Of a stretch of 5,729 nucleotides of DNA, positions 5,101 through 5,729 are shown piece by piece. Both the position numbers and the translations under genes were made by a program. The stretch spans positions 1-5,729 of the forward strand of contig JAEWSK010000246.1 of assembly GCA_023398345.1 (NCBI GenBank), given 5' to 3'. Source of the stretch: Armatimonadota bacterium. GTDB taxonomy: Bacteria > Armatimonadota > UBA5829. Each line of letters opens with the position of its first letter. The first letter of the stretch is position 1. The notes below the pieces were generated by a model, which saw only the letters and a program-made list of their open reading frames with translations, was not told the origin of the DNA and did not search any database.

Positions 5101-5729
5101 CTAATTACCTATTCTTGCCTTTTTATCCGACACTCTTTCTACATGCAGCACGTCGGGCAGGCTTTCGACTTTCTTAAGCAGAACTTTTAGCAACTCGATA
5201 TCCGGCACATCTACAGTGAGGTTTATATCAGCGGTCTTGTCCGACAGCGATTTTACATTGGCGGCAGTGATGCTGGTCTTTCCCTCAGAGAAAATGGCGG
5301 TCACATCGTTAAGCATACCTATTCGGTCAAAGACCTTAATATAGACATGCGTCGAATATCGCTCTCCGTCGGACTCCGTCCAATTTATCTTAAGCAAACG
5401 CTCAGGTTCATTTATTTGAAATGCGCGCAAATTTGGGCAGTCCAGACTGTGAAGTGCAACGCCTTTGCCGCGCGTAACGTAGCCAACGACTTCCTCGCCC
5501 GGCAGCGGCATGCAGCACTTTGCACGCGTGATTTTAAGTGTGTCTAGCCCGTCAAGGCTCACAGATAGAGAGCGTTCACCGCTGGGCTTAGACGTCCCAA
5601 TTACGACGGCGTCCGCAGGCGGCGCCACGTCTCCTTTTAGCTTGCGGGCAATTCCAGTGGCAGGGACATGCCCATAGCCGATTGCCGCGAACAAGTCCTC
5701 TTCGGACAATAAGTTCATTGACTTGGCAA
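5101..5729 (-). CDS. relA: RelA/SpoT-family (p)ppGpp synthetase/hydrolase, C-terminal part (5' beyond window)
   Basis: About 209 C-terminal residues are present, and the frame is still open at the right edge (AKS precedes the internal Met at 5718, so that Met is not the start). The visible part follows the long-RSH regulatory half. An end-of-TGS/helical segment (SEEDLFAAIGYGHV) comes first, then the conserved-cysteine/RIS region TRAKCCMPLPGEEVVGYVTRG followed by LHSLDCPN, about residues 64-97 from that Met. Last is an ACT domain (~124-197) with HVYIKVFDRIGMLNDVTAIF. These domains sense ribosome state and regulate the N-terminal hydrolase and synthetase domains that make and degrade the alarmone (p)ppGpp; those catalytic domains are outside the window. 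It may be a bifunctional Rel rather than a RelA in the strict sense; the visible part cannot tell. Its TAG touches the dtd start codon. Confidence 0.95.
   Translation of the reverse strand, partial: AKSMNLLSEEDLFAAIGYGHVPATGIARKLKGDVAPPADAVVIGTSKPSGERSLSVSLDGLDTLKITRAKCCMPLPGEEVVGYVTRGKGVALHSLDCPNLRAFQINEPERLLKINWTESDGERYSTHVYIKVFDRIGMLNDVTAIFSEGKTSITAANVKSLSDKTADINLTVDVPDIELLKVLLKKVESLPDVLHVERVSDKKARIGN

Overview
This is a bacterial chromosomal segment of moderate G+C content. Its right half is conserved housekeeping DNA and its left half is a patchwork of accessory genes and mobile-element debris. The order relA - dtd - MBL hydrolase on one strand is typical of Gram-positive and related Terrabacteria-type genomes (Firmicutes, Armatimonadota and similar). 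RHS and IS3 debris do not narrow this down, so I do not name a genus.

Right side (3191-5729, minus strand): four genes packed like an operon. They are the 3' part of a RelA/SpoT (p)ppGpp synthetase/hydrolase, which enters from the right edge, then dtd (D-aminoacyl-tRNA deacylase), a seven-repeat TPR protein, and a glyoxalase II-like metallo-beta-lactamase-fold hydrolase. The gaps are 0, 5 and 0 nt, so translational coupling is likely. No convincing terminator follows the last gene. After it come a consensus-like promoter, a tRNA-Pro(GGG) gene and a strong hairpin terminator, all on the minus strand.

Middle (about 1141-2980): accessory DNA lying against the 3' end of tRNA-Pro, a common integration position. 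From right to left it holds a decayed RHS/YD-repeat fragment on the minus strand and a plus-strand two-gene unit. The unit is a 119-residue conserved hypothetical protein, overlapping by ATGA with a 292-residue TIGR02391/Ymh-family protein that carries a HEPN-type R-x4-H motif. Left of it is the 3' remnant of an IS3-family transposase with a nonsense codon in its conserved tail. The IS remnant ends directly at the start codon of the two-gene unit and seems to supply its ribosome binding site. This unit is the best candidate here for an incompletely described system (RNA-targeting defence or toxin-antitoxin-like); that role is inferred.

Left side (1-1140): the 5' part of a secreted, lysozyme-like/N-acetylmuramoyl-L-alanine amidase-related protein runs off the left edge on the minus strand. 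It is preceded by a very good sigma-70-type promoter with a perfect palindrome over the -35 box. Between that promoter and the IS remnant are about 600 bases in which I recognise no gene.
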